A DNA stretch of 64,000 bases, taken from contig JAUJMS010000010.1 in the NCBI GenBank assembly GCA_030446745.1, positions 21,805-85,804 on the forward strand. The letters run 5' to 3'. This stretch comes from Egibacteraceae bacterium (GTDB taxonomy: Bacteria > Actinomycetota > Nitriliruptoria > Euzebyales > Egibacteraceae). Of this stretch, positions 1-9,414 are shown in pieces (within the stretch, counting starts at the first letter, position 1; every line of letters begins with the position of its first letter). Below the pieces are notes generated by a model, which worked only from the letters and a program-made list of their open reading frames with translations, ran no database searches and had not been told where the DNA came from. Both the position numbers and the translations under genes were made by a program.

Positions 1-1
1 A

Positions 2-2272
2 GTCACCCAGTTGTTCACCGAGAACTACATGGTGCGCTTCCTGCTCGAAAACTCTCTCGGCGCGTGGTGGGCCGACCGTCATCCTGACAGCCCGCTCATC
101 AAGGACTTCGACTACCTGCGCTTTGACGAAGACGGCCGCCCCGCCGCCGGCTCCTTCGACGGATGGCCCGACCGGGTCGCCCAGGTCACCGTCATGGACC
201 CGTGCTGCGGATCGGGTCACTTCCTCGTGGAAGCGTTCTCGATGCTGTGGCAGATGCGCGCCGAGGAAGAAGGGCTTTCCCCGATTGGCGCGCAGAACGC
301 GGTGCTGCACGACAACCTTTTTGGTCTCGAGCTCGACCCGCGCTGCGTGCAGATCGCCATGTTCGCGGTTGCGCTCCAGGCCTGGAAGGCGGGCGGACGC
401 TGGCGTCAGCTGCCCGTACCGAACATCGCCTGTTCCGGCATCCCGGTAAAGGCGTCGGTGGATGAGTGGAAGGCGCTCGCCGGCGAAGACCCGCGGTTCC
501 AGAACGCGCTGGTCCGCCTGCACGTCCTGTTCCGCGACGCGGACACGCTCGGTTCTCTGATCGACCCAAAGTGCGCCACCGAGATCAGCGATCGCTCCGG
601 CCTCCAAACGTCACTCGAAGACGTCGACTGGGACGAGACGGCACCCGTGGTCGCGGCGGCGACGAGAAGTGAGATCGTCGACCCGGCGTCACTGGCGCTC
701 GGTAACGACGCTGCCAGCATCGCTCGAACGGCCGATCTGCTGTCCCGCTCTTACACGCTTGTCGTGACGAACGTCCCATACCTTGGCCTTGGCAAAATGA
801 CCGATCGCCTCGCGGATCACGTGCGGGCGTACTACGCGGAGGCCAAGCATGACCTGGCATTGGTCTTCATCGACCGTTCGCTCCAGCTCTCTCAGCCTGG
901 CGGGACCGCTGCCGTGGTTGTCCCACAGAGCTGGCTTTACATGCCCCGGTACGAGCGATATCGACGCAGTCGCCTTACGTCGACGAAATTCGACTTGGTT
1001 GGCCGACTGGGCCCGCAGGCATTTGAAGTCGTCACGGGTTGGGTCGTGAACGTCTGCCTCGCCGTGCTGACGGCGACGCAACCTAGACCTGAACATGAGA
1101 TACGGTCGGTCGACGCTTCGGATGGCATCGGCCGTGCAAAGCGCGACGCGCTGGTGTTCGCACCAGTCCTGAGCACGCGGCAGTCCGCTCAACTCTCTAA
1201 TCCGGATTCCCGCATCACATTCGTGAGTACGGGGACCACTTCGCGGCTCGCTGATTACGCAGACAGTCGTTACGGTCTTCGCACCGGCGACTCGCGGCGG
1301 TTCGTCCGTTCATTCTGGGAACTTCCCACTCGGTCTGCCGAGTGGGTTCCCCACCTGACAACAGTCACGACTACCCGACCTTATGGCGGACGCGAGAACT
1401 GGCTTCTTTGGGAGGGCGGCCTCGGCGCCCTCGCGGACTACGCCCGCCTCGGCATCGCCAGCCTTCAAGGAGGCGATGCATGGGGTCGACGTGGAGTAGT
1501 CGTGAGTCTGATGGGAACCCTTCCTAGTTATCTCTACCTGGGTGAGAGATTTGACAATAACTGCGCCGTCGTATGGCCGAAGGACGCGTCGGACCTCCCT
1601 GCACTGTGGGCGTATCTCTCATCGGCTGAGTTTAACGAGGACGTGCGGGAGATTGACCAATCACTGAAGGTCATGAACGCCACCTTGTTAAAGGTGCCAT
1701 ATGACATTGAGCGGTGGCGCAAGGTCGCGGAGGAGGCGGGACCGCTGCCGGAGCCGTGGTCTGGTGATCCGACGCAGTGGTTGTTCGAGGGCCGGCCGGA
1801 GGTGCCGACAGTGCCGCTGCAGGTGGCTGTAGGTCGACTGGTCGGCTACCGATGGCCGGAGCAGGCGGAGTCGGATGATCTTGATAGGTTCGCCGACGTC
1901 GACGGGATTGTCTGCTTGCCGTCGGTTGCCGGCGAGCCGCCGGCGGCGGATCGGGTGCAGCAGGTCCTCGCCGCTGCGTACGGGGAGTCGTGGTCGCCGG
2001 CGCGGGTGAAGGAGCTGCTCGACCAGGCTGGGAGCAAGAAGAAGAACCTCGTCGACTGGTTGCGAGACGAGTTCTTCAAGCAGCACTGCGCACTGTTCGG
2101 CAACCGGCCGTTCGTGTGGCACGTGTGGGACGGGCTCCGTGACGGCTTCGCAGCATTGGTGAACTACCACCGCCTCGACCGCAAGATGCTGGAGAAGCTG
2201 ACCTACACCTACCTCGGCCAGGACTGGGTCGAGCGCCAGCGCGCCGGAGTCGGCGACGGTGGCCGGAGCTGA
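2..2272 (+). CDS. pglX: BREX adenine-specific DNA methyltransferase PglX, 5' partial
   Basis: This is the catalytic part of a large class I N6-adenine methyltransferase of the PglX/Eco57I type, which marks host DNA in BREX phage defence. The frame is open back to base 2 and reads VTQLFTENYMVRFL, an internal PglX segment, so the TTG at 11 is not a true start and the N-terminal part lies outside the window. The SAM-binding motif I appears as DPCCGSGHF and the catalytic motif IV as VVTNVPYLG (NPPY variant). The frame stops at 2272 with QRAGVGDGGRS, just where the next reading frame carries on the family sequence (VAGAEARL), so the stop comes from a frameshift. pglZ and brxL follow, which supports a BREX-1-like identity. 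Confidence 0.85.
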   Translation, partial: VTQLFTENYMVRFLLENSLGAWWADRHPDSPLIKDFDYLRFDEDGRPAAGSFDGWPDRVAQVTVMDPCCGSGHFLVEAFSMLWQMRAEEEGLSPIGAQNAVLHDNLFGLELDPRCVQIAMFAVALQAWKAGGRWRQLPVPNIACSGIPVKASVDEWKALAGEDPRFQNALVRLHVLFRDADTLGSLIDPKCATEISDRSGLQTSLEDVDWDETAPVVAAATRSEIVDPASLALGNDAASIARTADLLSRSYTLVVTNVPYLGLGKMTDRLADHVRAYYAEAKHDLALVFIDRSLQLSQPGGTAAVVVPQSWLYMPRYERYRRSRLTSTKFDLVGRLGPQAFEVVTGWVVNVCLAVLTATQPRPEHEIRSVDASDGIGRAKRDALVFAPVLSTRQSAQLSNPDSRITFVSTGTTSRLADYADSRYGLRTGDSRRFVRSFWELPTRSAEWVPHLTTVTTTRPYGGRENWLLWEGGLGALADYARLGIASLQGGDAWGRRGVVVSLMGTLPSYLYLGERFDNNCAVVWPKDASDLPALWAYLSSAEFNEDVREIDQSLKVMNATLLKVPYDIERWRKVAEEAGPLPEPWSGDPTQWLFEGRPEVPTVPLQVAVGRLVGYRWPEQAESDDLDRFADVDGIVCLPSVAGEPPAADRVQQVLAAAYGESWSPARVKELLDQAGSKKKNLVDWLRDEFFKQHCALFGNRPFVWHVWDGLRDGFAALVNYHRLDRKMLEKLTYTYLGQDWVERQRAGVGDGGRS

Positions 2273-2582
2273 GGCTCGGCTGTCGGCGGCGCTGGAGTTG
2301 CAGCGCAAGCTCGAACTCATCATTGAGGGTGAGAAGCCCTTCGACATCTTCGTGCGCTGGAAGGAACTCCACGAGCAGCCGATGGGCTGGGAGCCAGACG
2401 TCAACGACGGGGTGCGGCTGAACGTTCGCCCCTTCGTCGAGGCGGGTGTGCTGCGAGCGCCGTTCAACATCCATTGGAAGAAGGACCGAGGCAAGAACCC
2501 TGACGGCACCGAGCGTGAGAACGACAAGCATCTCTCGCTCGCCGAGAAGCTCGACGCCAGGAAGCGGACCGGCCGCAAATGA
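2259..2582 (+). pseudogene. pglX: C-terminal segment of PglX split off by a frameshift
   Basis: The ORF track lists this as a separate 107-aa protein from a GTG inside the end of pglX. Its content (FDIFVRWKELHEQPMGWEPD, NDGVRLNVRPF, NDKHLSLAEK) is what normally forms the extreme C-terminus of PglX-type methylases. The last intact residues of the upstream frame (DWVERQRAGV) join naturally to VAGAEARLSAALELQRKLEL here. I read it as the same gene broken by a small indel near 2255-2260. It ends at 2582, overlapping the pglZ start by 4 bases (ATGA), the coupling expected between pglX and pglZ. Confidence 0.75.
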
Positions 2583-4886
2583 GCGAGACCGTCCTCGACC
2601 GGATTGTGGCGGTGCTGTCCGACGCTCTGGCATACAACGCCGGCGCCTACGAGGCGCCCATCGCACTGCTGTGGCCGGACGAGACCAAGCAGTGGCGGTC
2701 GGTCGTCGACCGCCGGGCCGAGCACCTGCCGGTGGTGTCGCTGGGCGACTACGACCCGGTGGCGCGGCGGGGGCCGGGGTACTGGGTCCGCTGTGTCGTG
2801 GCCGGCACCGTTGATGCTGGTCTGCCGGCGGGAACGCCGATCGTGTACCTGCCGGGCGTCGCTCGGCCTTGCGTGCCGTCGACAGCTGTCCGGCGGAGCT
2901 GGCGCCCATCGCCGAGCTCCAATACCGCAGCCAGTGGTTCTCCCATCCGAACAGCCGGGACTGGTCGGTCCGGGCGCTCCTCTCGCACACCGTCCGTGGC
3001 CTTGGCCTGCACGTCGTCGATGACGCAGAGACCGCCGCCGCCCTGCTGCTGGCGCTTGACCGGCTGCTCGACGAGCGCATCGACCGCCTGGCCAAGCAGG
3101 TGCTCGATGCCGACTACTTCCGTGATCTCGTCAATCCCGATCCTGTCCGCAGCCTGCTCGGGTGGCTCGATGATCCACACGGGTACCGACGCCGGTTCGA
3201 CGACGCCCAGTGGTCGGCGTTCGTCCAGCAATGCAAGGCGGACTACGGCTTCGACCCGAGGCGACGGCGAGGTGTCCGCCGCCCGCAAGCTCGGCGACCG
3301 CAAGGGGGCGTGGGCGCACGTTTGGAAGCGGTTCGCCGAGACGCCCGGAGCGCTACCCAGGCATCCTCAACCAGCTTCGCAAGGCACGCCCCGAGGAGCT
3401 CATCGTCGACAACCTCGACGTCTGGCCGCAGGACAACGAGATGGCCGAGGACCAGCTACGTAGCCGCCTGCGCGACTTCGAGGGGCTGACCGTCGAGGGT
3501 GCACGCAAGGAAGCGGCCCGCCTCGACAGCGAGCACGCCTGGCGCCGGCGCACGGTGTGGGCCGACCTCGACATGGCACCGCTCGCCTTCGCGCTCGAAC
3601 AGCTTGTGGCGCTCGCCGAGCTGACGGCCCGCCCGCTCGCGGGTGGCGATTTCGACACTCTGACGGCCGACTACGCCGATCGCGGATGGCGGACCGACGA
3701 CGCCGTGCTGCGTGCCCTCGCCGCCGCCAGGAGGACGGCGCCGACCGAGCAGCGGTGTCCGTAGCCGCTGCGGTGATGTACCGGCACTGGCTCGACACCG
3801 GCGCCAAGGCCCTCCAGCCGCCATTGGCCCCATAGCCAATGCCCACACCTACCAGCCCGGTTCGCCGGCGTCGGTAGCGCCCGGCACGGCCACGCTGTTC
3901 GTCGACGGCCTGCGTCTCGACATCGCTCACCGTATGCAGGAACGTCTGGCCGGAGTCGGCCTGGAGGTGGATGCCGCCACCAGCTTGGCGGCGCTGCCGA
4001 CCGTCACCCAGACCGCCAAGTCCGCCCTGGTCCCCACGGCCAAGGGCACGCTCGTCGCCGGCCCCGACCTTCACCCAAAGAACGTTGTGACCGGCACCAA
4101 GGCGTCGATCCAGGTGCTGCGGAGCCTGATGTCCGACATCGGCGTGCAGGTCCTCGGGCCGACCGAGACTGGGGATCCTTCGGGGGCGGCGTGGGCCGAG
4201 GCCGGTGAGATTGACCACCGGGGTCACGACGTTGGTGTCCGGCTCGTGGACTACCTCGACGAGGAGGTCGGCCGCATCGTCGGGCGCATCCGCGAGCTGC
4301 TGGACGCCGGCTGGCGACGGGTCGACGTCGTAACAGACCACGGGTGGGTGCTCTTGCCGGGCGGGATGGAGAAGGTCGAGCTTCCACCGGCGACGGCCGA
4401 GGTGAAGAAGGGTCGCTGTGCCCGCCTCAAGGATGGTGCCGTGGTGGAGACACCGACCGTCCCGTGGTTCTGGGACCGGACGTGCGCATCGCTGGCTCCG
4501 GGTGCCACCTGCTTCGAGGCGAACAAGGAGTACGAGCACGGGGGCGTGAGCCCCCAGGAGTGCATCGTTCCCCGCCTCACGGTGACCGCCGGCGTGGCCG
4601 CAGCGACGACGGGCGGACCGCAGATCACCAAGATGAAGTGGCTCGGACTCCAGTGCCGCATCGAGCTGGCCGGCGCACCGACAAGGTGCTCGCCGACATC
4701 CGTGGCCTTCCCGCCGAGCCGAAGTCGAGCATTGCCGACCAGGCGAAGGAGACATCGGGGTCGGGCAGGGTGTCGCTCCTGGTACCCGACGAGGATCACG
4801 AGGGCGAGCGCGCCCATCTGGTTCTCGTCGCAGACAACGGCCGCATCCTCGCCCAGCGCGAGGTTGTCGTCGGGAGGAACCGATGA
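2579..4886 (+). pseudogene. pglZ: BREX alkaline-phosphatase-superfamily protein PglZ, multiply frameshifted
   Basis: Joined across frames, about 769 codons give one PglZ-like protein, close to the usual size of PglZ (about 770-850 aa). The order is: MSETVLDRIVAVLSDAL from 2579; QYRSQWFSHPNSRDWSVRAL from about 2869; SAARKLGDRKGAWAHVWKRF near 3270; ERYPGILNQLRKARPEELIV from about 3345; AAAVMYRHWLDTGAKALQ near 3775; the phosphatase core with TLFVDGLRLDI and VVTDHGWVLLPGG from about 3840; and KVLADIRGLPAEPKSSI near 4690 to the stop at 4886. Each junction changes frame, at least six in all, so no full-length product is made. PglZ is an essential BREX component. Resemblance to the PglZ type B group is inferred from length and context. 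Confidence 0.8.
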
Positions 4887-6248
4887 CCGACCTCGACGAG
4901 CTCGACCAGCTCGCCGCCGAAGTGTTCGAGGGCTACCTGGTCCTGCAAGGACCTGGCCCAGCAGTTCCGGGGCCAATATCCGGTGCCCACCTACGTCGGG
5001 GAGTTCCTGCTCGGTCGGTACTGCGCCACCACCGACCCCGACGAGATCGCCGAGGGCCTCGCCGTCGTCGAGCGGTCGATGAAGGAGCGCACGGTGCGCG
5101 CCGGCGACGAGGAGCTGTTCAAGTCGCGAGCCAGGGAGAAGGGCAAGGTCAAAATCATCGACCTGCTGCGGGCCCGGCTCGACGCCAAGGCGGATGCCTA
5201 CAAGGCCGAGCTCCCCAGCCTGCAGCTCAACGACATCCACATCTCCGACCAGCTGGTCAACGAGCACGACCGGATGCTCACCGGAGGCTTCTACGCCGAA
5301 GTCACCCTCGAGTACATCGCCGCCCTCGCCCGGGAGTCGGGCGGGCAGCCGTTCCGGGTCGAGTCGGTGCGGCCCATTCAGATGTCGACCCGCGATGCGC
5401 TCGACACCTTCGTCCACGGGCGGAGGCGGTTCACGCTCGACCAGTGGCGCGACCTCCTGCTGCGCAGCGTGGGCTTCGAGCCGGCGCGGTTCAGCCGTCG
5501 AGAACAGGACGTGCTCATCGCTCGGATGGTCCCCTTCGTGGTCACCAACTACAACGCTGTCGAACTCGGCCCACGGGGCACCGGCAAGTCGCACCTGTTC
5601 CAGCAGGTGTCGCCCTACGCCCATCTGGTGTCGGGCGGCAAGGCGACGATCGCCAACATGTTCGTGAACAACCGGACGGGTCGGCGCGGCCTGGTCGCCC
5701 AGTACGACGTCATCTGCTTCGACGAGGTCTCGGGCGTCTCGTTCGACACCAAGGAAGGCGTCAACATCCTCAAGGGCTATATGGAGTCCGGCGAGTTCAG
5801 CCGGGGCAAGGAGAGCATCCGAGCCGACGGCGGCATCGTGATGGTCGGCAACTTCGACGTCGACGTCGTCGAGGAGCTACGTCGAGGCCATCTCTTCGGG
5901 CCGATGCCCAAGGAGATGCGAGACGACACGGCGTTCCACGACCGCATCCACGCCTACCTCCCGGGCTGGGACGTCCCGAAGCTCGACCCTTCGTACTTCA
6001 CCGCCCACTTCGGCCTTGTCAGCGACTTCCTGGCTGAGTGTTGGAGCCAGCTTCGTCGCAGCTCACGGCTCGACGTCATGCAGGGCCGGTTGGTCTGGGG
6101 CAGCCAGTTCAGCGGCCGTGACCGCAAGGCGGTGAACAACACGGTCAACGGCCTGCTGAAGCTGCTGTGGCCAGAGCCGGAGATGGACGTGCCCGACGAG
6201 GCGCTCGCCTGGGCGGCGGAGCTGGCCCCGAGCCCGCCGGCGGCGTAA
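4883..6248 (+). pseudogene. brxL: BREX Lon-like AAA+ protein BrxL, frameshifted near the N-terminus
   Basis: BrxL of the shorter (~450 aa) BREX family. The ATG at 4883 overlaps the pglZ stop (ATGA) and encodes MTDLDELDQLAAEVFEGYLV. Near 4945 the frame must change to give KDLAQQFRGQYPVPTYVGEF, after which one long frame runs to 6248 (the track gives 4983-6248). Seen in it are a P-loop GPRGTGKSH, a Walker-B-like VICFDEVSGV and the FHDRIHAYLPGWD region. Only one indel separates this from an intact gene, so a product from an internal start is possible. The combination with pglX and pglZ is the BREX-1 order (brxA-brxB-brxC-pglX-pglZ-brxL); brxA, B and C would lie upstream of the window. Confidence 0.8.
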
Positions 6249-6271
6249 AGGAACAGCAGGCGGCCATCGGT

Positions 6272-7350
6272 GTGGCGGAGTTCGGCGAAGTGGACCTCAG
6301 CTACCGAGTCGGGGACGGCCCCGAGAAGGTCATGTTCTGCCAGGAGTCACTCCAACACCGGTTGGGCGAGGATCGCGAGGCAGACGAGCGTCGCCGTAGG
6401 CGACCCGGCGACAGCGATGTCCTTCTCGAACCGGATCCGGCGGAGGTCCGGTCGTCGGTCGGCGCCAAGGCAGCCGAGTACGCCGTGGGCGACGTCGTCG
6501 ACGGCCGCTTCGAGATTCTCGACATTCTCGGGCGAGGCGGCTTCTCGAAGGTCTACCGTGTGCGGGATGAGGTCGAGGACGAAGAACGAGCCTTCAAGCT
6601 CTTGAGAACGCCGCCGGCTACGACGCCGTCCGCCGTGAGATCGGTGCCCTACGCAAGGTCCATCATCCCAACGTGGTCGAGGTCTTTGGGCCGGGAAGAC
6701 GAACGCCGGCGACTGGTACCTCATCACCGAGTACATCGAGGGCGAGACCCTCGATGAGTACGCCACCGGCAAACGCCGTCTGCGTGACCGGGAGGCGGTC
6801 GATGTCGCCCTCGACATCCTCGATGCCCTCGTGGCCATCCACCCCGACTCTGCTCGGATCGAGGAACTCGAGAGAAAGAAGCACGAGGGCGAGCTCTCCG
6901 AGGCCGAGTACGACGAATGGATGGCGCTCCAGGAGAAGGGCCTGGTGCACCGGGACATCAAGCCGCTCAACGTCATGCTCACCCGCACCGGGGCCAAGTT
7001 GCTCGACTTCAACATCGCCTCGCGGGTCGGAGATCCCGTCTACACCCAATCAGGAACCCCGCCCTACCAGGCCCCCGACGTCAACCTGACCCGCTGGGAC
7101 GTCTCCACCGATCTCTTCGCCGTGGGCGTGGTGCTCTACCAGCTCCTCTGCGACGGTCGGCATCCGTACCCGGGTTCGAAGCCCATGGTTGGAGAGCAGG
7201 TGATCGATCCGAGAACGATCCGCCCCGACCTCAACCCCGAGTTGGCGGACTTCTTGGATGCAGGCTTGTGCTCCGACTCGTGACGAACGCTTTGCCACGG
7301 CCAGAGACATGCAGCTCTCGCTGCAGGCGGCCCGAAGTACGGGCCGGTAG
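6272..7350 (+). pseudogene. BREX-associated Ser/Thr protein kinase (PglW-like), frameshifted
   Basis: Eukaryotic-type kinase directly behind brxL. The start is a guess (GTG at 6272). After about 75 residues comes the kinase: ILGRGGFSKVYRV glycine loop, FKLL lysine, EYIEGETLDEYATG hinge, LVHRDIKPLNVML catalytic loop, LLDFNIASR (DFN in place of DFG) and GTPPYQAPDV activation segment. A roughly 20-residue charged insert with ELSEAEYDEW precedes the HRD motif. Frames change near 6605 and near 6690 (gtctttggg probably lacks one t), and near 7280 the stop in SDS* gives way to DERFATARDMQLSLQAA in the next frame, ending at 7350. PglW is the kinase of BREX type 2; a kinase beside brxL in a BREX-1-like set is less usual. 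Confidence 0.65.
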
Positions 7351-7405
7351 TCGTGGCCGACCTGACCGAAGAGTTCTGCCAGACAAGTCCAACTGAGGAG
7401 TAGCC

Positions 7406-8231
7406 ATGAAGGTGTCGAACATCCTGGACCTCATCGACTCAGGGGACATGGCGCTCCCAGAATTCCAGCGAGGCTACGTGTGGAATAGGGAGCAGGTCCG
7501 TGGCCTGATGCACTCGCTCTATCGAGGGTACCGGTTGGAAGCCTGCTGACATGGGTGACCAAGACCGACGTTGCGGCCACGCGAGGCGACAGTCCTACCT
7601 CGGATGGATCAGTGAAGCTACTCCTCGACGGTCAGCAGCGGATGACGACACTGTACGGCATTGTCGAGGTCGGCCGCCCCGCTTCTTTGATGGCAGGCCC
7701 GAGGTGCTAAAGGGTCTGTTCTCTTCAATAGAAGAGGCTGTGTTCGAGTTCTATGCCCCCGCAAAGATGGCAGATAATCCACTCTGGGTCGATGTGACAG
7801 AGCTCATACAGAAATGGAATCGGTGCTTTTCTAACACGGATTACCGCCCTGCCAGCCATGACTGTTGATCGTCAGCGTGAGTATATCAACCGCTTGAACG
7901 CCGTCACTCAGGTGCTCAATGTCGACCTTCACGTTGAAGAGGTGACCGGGGAGGATAAGACTGTTGACGTGGTGGTAGAAATCTTCAACCGGGTCAATTC
8001 TGGAGGCACGAAACTTTTCGAAGGGGGACCTTGCCCTGGCCAAGGTATGCGCTGGTTGGCCCGAAGCGCGGGATACGATGAAGGGTCACCTCAGCCGGTG
8101 GCGTGCCGGTTTCGAGTTTCGCCTCGACTGGCTACTGCGAAACACAAATGCGCTCTTGACCGGAGAGGCAATGTTTTCGGCCCTCAAGGATATAAGTACA
8201 TCGCAGTTCAAGACCGGGCTGGAGCGATCCA
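7406..8231 (+). pseudogene. DUF262 (GmrSD/ParB-like) protein, frameshifted and 3'-truncated
   Basis: DUF262 proteins are ParB-fold nucleases or NTPases common in defence islands. ATG 7406 begins MKVSNILDLIDSGDMALPEF and continues QRGYVWNREQV, the classic DUF262 start. The second signature LLLDGQQRMTTLYGI is in another frame after a base is lost near 7532. Later pieces follow in further frames: RFFDGRPEVLKGLF, TVDRQREYINRLNAV with EIFNRVNSGGTKL, and HLSRWRAGFEFRLDWLLRN. At least four frame changes are needed. Family-like sequence ends near LERS at about 8230, where an oppositely oriented aldehyde dehydrogenase fragment begins. GC content is visibly lower here (for example 7700-8200) than in the rest of the window, which supports foreign origin. 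Confidence 0.75.
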
Positions 8232-8332
8232 GCACCGTGGGCGGCGGCGACCGCCGCCTCGACCTCGGCGGCGCCGCCGACGGGGATCTCGCCGATGCGC
8301 TCACCGGTCGCGGGGTTGACGACCGGGATCAT
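8230..8332 (-). pseudogene. N-terminal fragment of an aldehyde dehydrogenase
   Basis: On the minus strand an ATG at 8332 opens MIPVVNPATGERIGEIPVGG followed by AAEVEAAVAAAH, the typical first 30-35 residues of NAD(P)-dependent aldehyde dehydrogenases. The match stops at about 8230 where the DUF262 remnant starts. Nothing else of an aldehyde dehydrogenase (no NAD loop or catalytic Cys) is present in the window. It is best read as a host gene cut by insertion of the defence island or by a deletion; the rest may lie elsewhere. Confidence 0.55.
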
Positions 8333-8422
8333 TTCCCAAGCGGTGGACGTCGCGTTGGCGTCGGTCACGGACGCGGCTCCTGTCAAGGGTCTGGCAGCTG
8401 GGGCGCCCGGTAGGCTGCCACA

Positions 8423-8977
8423 GTGACCCCGACGCTCCGCCGCTGGGACCCGGCCGACACCGAGGCGATGGCGCGGTTCCTCGCCTCGGACACCTGGCCG
8501 ATGCACGTTAACCAGTACTGGACGATCGAGGCGGCGCGGGAACGGGTCGCCGCCGCCGAGTACGGCACCGACGACGCCGCCTGGTGGGTCGAGGTCGACG
8601 GGCAGGTGGTGGGCGCCGTGCGCGTCGAGCTGCACCGCGACACCGACCCGACCATCGACATCCGGCTGCGCTCCACCCACCGTGGCCGCGGCCTGGGCGA
8701 GCCGGTGATCCGCGAGACCTGCCGGCAGGTGTTCGCCCTCGGCGACCACCGGCGCATCGAGGGCCAGACCCGCTCGGACAACGTCGCCATGCGCCGCGTG
8801 TTCCGTCGCTGCGGGTTCGCGCTGGAGGGGGTGTACCGCCAGGCGTGGCCGCTGTCCGACGGCGGCTTCGTCGACTCGGTCGACTACGCGTTGCTGCGCT
8901 CGGACTGGGAGACGGGCACCGTGACGCCGGTGCGATGGGCCGAGGAGAACGACATCTCCCGGCCGGCGCCAGCCTGA
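8423..8977 (+). CDS. GNAT-family N-acetyltransferase (RimJ/RimL-like)
   Basis: A 184-aa protein from a GTG start. It shows the GNAT pattern: a strand pair WWVEVDGQVVGAVRVELH, the acetyl-CoA pyrophosphate loop RSTHRGRGLG, and near the end NVAMRRVFRRCGFALEGVYR, typical of RimJ/RimL-type enzymes that acetylate protein N-termini or small molecules. The C-terminus (DYALLRSDW) fits this family. The substrate cannot be told. It stands alone, beginning about 90 bp after the aldehyde dehydrogenase fragment. Confidence 0.85.
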   Translation: MTPTLRRWDPADTEAMARFLASDTWPMHVNQYWTIEAARERVAAAEYGTDDAAWWVEVDGQVVGAVRVELHRDTDPTIDIRLRSTHRGRGLGEPVIRETCRQVFALGDHRRIEGQTRSDNVAMRRVFRRCGFALEGVYRQAWPLSDGGFVDSVDYALLRSDWETGTVTPVRWAEENDISRPAPA

Positions 8978-9414
8978 CCCAGCCGCGCGATCGACGAAGC
9001 GTCATCACGTCTTCGGTCCGTCGTAGCCCTGCGCGCTCGCCCTACGGGACAGCCACGCTGACGGTCACGACGCTCTGCGTTCCCAGCGGTGTGACCCCGA
9101 GGTCGGCCGGTTCGATCAGCACCGTCTCGGATCGTTCTTGCGGAGAGCCGCCCGCACCACCGCGTCGCCACGACGCCCCGCCGACAGCCCCCCGCCATTA
9201 CGGAGCGGTGCGGGCAGCGGCATCAGCGCGCTGGCTGACGCGGCCAAGAGAACCATGGCCCCCGTCGGGCCGGCGCGATCGTCCGCTCACTGGGTTGACG
9301 GCGGCCGGATAGTGCGCCGTCGGGTCAGCCGCTTTGCCGCCCACCGAGGTCTGAGCCGGGCTGCGACCCGATCCGGGGCAACGGCGTCTCCGGCGAACGT
9401 AGGGCGGAGGGACG
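8978..9414. other. Intergenic stretch without a convincing gene
   Basis: About 435 bp between the convergent acetyltransferase and the secreted-protein gene. No ORF here has family-like sequence. On the minus strand around 9131-9048 a short frame, ETVLIEPADLGVTPLGTQSV, ends in a hydrophobic strand and a stop. It reads like the tail of a lost secreted (possibly SIMPL/DUF541-like) protein, but it is too short to call. Confidence 0.4.

Noticed and set aside
11-2272. TTG at 11 as the real start of pglX
   Set aside because: The frame is open upstream to base 2 with family-like residues, and the N-terminal third of PglX is missing, so the gene starts outside the window.
2579-4886. Programmed ribosomal frameshifting in pglZ
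   Set aside because: Six or more shifts in both directions without slippery sites or hairpins at the junctions; decay or sequence error is simpler.
1-8230. Insertion sequence or integrase driving the island
   Set aside because: No transposase or integrase frame, terminal inverted repeats or tRNA-derived attachment site are seen in this part of the window.
9048-9131. Tail of a SIMPL/DUF541-like secreted protein on the minus strand
   Set aside because: Only about 28 residues with a loose resemblance; not enough to list as a gene remnant.
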